This document shows positions 5,302 through 6,482 of a DNA stretch of 6,482 nucleotides, piece by piece; the first letter of the stretch is position 1; each line of letters begins with the position of its first letter. Under the pieces are notes generated by a model. The model was not told where the DNA came from and made no database searches. It saw only the letters and a program-made list of their open reading frames with translations. The DNA is from Propionibacteriaceae bacterium (GTDB lineage: Bacteria; Actinomycetota; Actinomycetes; Propionibacteriales; Propionibacteriaceae): NCBI GenBank assembly GCA_025923975.1, contig JAICEV010000219.1, positions 1-6,482 of the forward strand, read 5' to 3'. The position numbers and the translations under genes were made by a program.

Positions 5302-6482
5302 CGCATCAACTCCGCATTGTCCTTCGAAGCGGGCGCCAGACCTCCTTCTGGTGATTGCAGTGGCAATTCCAGCCGGAACTCTGCTCCTCCAAAGGAGGTT
5401 TCGACTAAAACTACACGGCCGCCGTGGCTATGAGCGATTGCACGGACAATGGCCAAGCCGAGCCCAGTGCCAGAGCCTTCTTTGTCGGTGTTGCCCCCTC
5501 TAACAAACCTGTCGAATACTCGCTCCCGGTCTGCCGGCGGTACTCCTGAACCGGTGTCCCGCACCCACAGCCGTAGCTCAGCCCCATGAATCTCTGTGCC
5601 GAGATGAATCTCCTGATCTGTAGTGGTGTGCTGTGTGGCATTAAGCGCCAGCTGCAGCATTGCCTGAGTAATGCGCTGACGGTCGAGCAGGGCTACGCCT
5701 TCGGCTCGGTGGTCGAGATACCACTTTCTTGGTGCAAGCGTCCGCGCCTTATCGAGGACTTCATCGATAAATGGCTCCAGATCGACCTCGCTAATGCGCA
5801 GGAAATTCGGGCTGTCGGATTGTGCGAGCATCAGCAAGTCCTCGACTATGCGGCGCATCCGTTCAAGCTCGTCCATCACGATAGCTAGGGATTCCGACCG
5901 CGCGGTGGGATCCGATTCGAGCAGCTCGAGGTGTCCCTGCACGATAGTGATAGGCGTCCGCAGCTCGTGACTGGCGTCGTTGAGAAATTGCCGCTGCGCC
6001 TCAAAGGTGGTTTGCAGGCGATCGAGCATGCCGTTGAACGTGCGGGCCAGCTCCGCCACGTCGTCGTTGCCCTCCACTGGAATCCGCTCGGACAGGTCCG
6101 TAGCGGAGATTCGTTCGGCGGTGAGCCGCACGAGGCGGATCGGCCGGAGGACACGTCCTGCGATCAGCAGGGCGGCGACTGCGGCGAGGGCGAGCGTGCC
6201 GAAGGCAACCGCTGCGGAAGTCCAGCTCGAACTGTTGATATCGGCGCGTTCCAGATCGCGGAAGACGGCGACCACGAACACACCGGTGTCAAGCGAACCT
6301 GCCACTCGCACCGGCACGGTGCCGTAACGCACAGAGCCCTGGGTGGTCTGGACGGTGTCAAGCGCGGCGTTCCTTGAGGCGGCAAACCGCGCCACCACCT
6401 CGGGCTGCTCATCCAGTCGGAGCGGTGGATCTTGATCGTCGCGGGCGTAGGGACGTCCGTTGACCAAGGCAATCATCGTCTC
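5298..6482 (-). CDS. HAMP-domain sensor histidine kinase, 5' end outside window
   Basis: The frame is open through the right edge (the two codons before the ATG at 6474-6476 are coding), so the first membrane segment and part of the sensor domain lie outside. Counting from the first visible codon, residues 1-87 are the end of the extracytoplasmic sensor. About 88-109 form a membrane helix rich in Ala, Leu and Val. HAMP follows (about 110-162, RPIRLVRLTAERIS...NGMLDRL). Then comes the HisKA dimerisation domain with phosphoacceptor H172 in NDASHELRTP (codon 5967-5969). The HATPase domain has its N-box Asn at 281 (LALNATQHT), DTGSG at 309-313 and GTGLGLAIV at 338-346. The set is complete, so autophosphorylation and transfer to the downstream regulator are expected. 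The sensor part shows no known ligand motif. The HAMP and HisKA sequence is of a type common in actinobacteria. The kinase gene precedes the regulator gene, the reverse of the frequent order. Confidence 0.95.
   Translation of the reverse strand, partial: ETMIALVNGRPYARDDQDPPLRLDEQPEVVARFAASRNAALDTVQTTQGSVRYGTVPVRVAGSLDTGVFVVAVFRDLERADINSSSWTSAAVAFGTLALAAVAALLIAGRVLRPIRLVRLTAERISATDLSERIPVEGNDDVAELARTFNGMLDRLQTTFEAQRQFLNDASHELRTPITIVQGHLELLESDPTARSESLAIVMDELERMRRIVEDLLMLAQSDSPNFLRISEVDLEPFIDEVLDKARTLAPRKWYLDHRAEGVALLDRQRITQAMLQLALNATQHTTTDQEIHLGTEIHGAELRLWVRDTGSGVPPADRERVFDRFVRGGNTDKEGSGTGLGLAIVRAIAHSHGGRVVLVETSFGGAEFRLELPLQSPEGGLAPASKDNAELMR

Noticed and set aside
5386..5398. CCTCC-AAA-GGAGG hairpin, with a perfect ribosome-site-like sequence on the plus strand
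   Set aside because: It lies inside the kinase ATPase domain coding for part of SFGGAEF, and no start codon follows at a suitable distance on the plus strand. Chance from codon use is enough.
5931..6377. Plus-strand open frame of 148 codons opposite the kinase HAMP/HisKA region
   Set aside because: The minus-strand kinase motifs are unmistakable; the antisense translation has no coherent domain.

Overview
The window reads as chromosomal DNA of a high-GC actinobacterium. GC-rich codon use, GTG starts, a bacterial class III cyclase and an actinobacterial-type inositol-3-phosphate synthase all point there. The synthase closely resembles, from memory, the mycobacterial Ino1 enzyme. A sequence resembling a DosR/DevR box fits Mycobacteriaceae or a related group, but the genus cannot be fixed from this sequence alone.

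Layout. The left edge carries the 3' part of a plus-strand sulfotransferase gene (stop at 493). It converges on a run of six minus-strand genes that fills the rest of the window. Read in the direction of transcription (right to left), these are: a sensor histidine kinase cut by the right edge; an OmpR-type response regulator overlapping it by 4 bp; inositol-3-phosphate synthase after a 105-bp gap; a HemG-like flavodoxin after a 151-bp gap holding the DosR-like box; a MerR-HTH/class III nucleotidyl cyclase fusion after 42 bp; and a five-bladed beta-propeller, glycosidase-like protein after about 100 bp (61 bp if the longer start is used). No tRNA, rRNA, CRISPR array, insertion sequence or phage gene is visible, and no intergenic stretch exceeds about 150 bp.

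How the parts may work together. The kinase and regulator form a translationally coupled two-component system. Ino1 makes the inositol phosphate needed for phosphatidylinositol, its mannosides and mycothiol, and may be read through from the two-component genes or from its own promoter. The flavodoxin gene appears to begin a second transcription unit. If the DosR-like box is functional, hypoxia or nitric oxide would induce the flavodoxin and, by read-through, the cyclase, linking redox state to cyclic nucleotide synthesis. This link is an inference. The most interesting points are the DosR-like box, the HTH-cyclase fusion with a complete catalytic residue set, the 16-bp perfect palindrome in front of it, and the cluster of GATC palindromes between the convergent genes.
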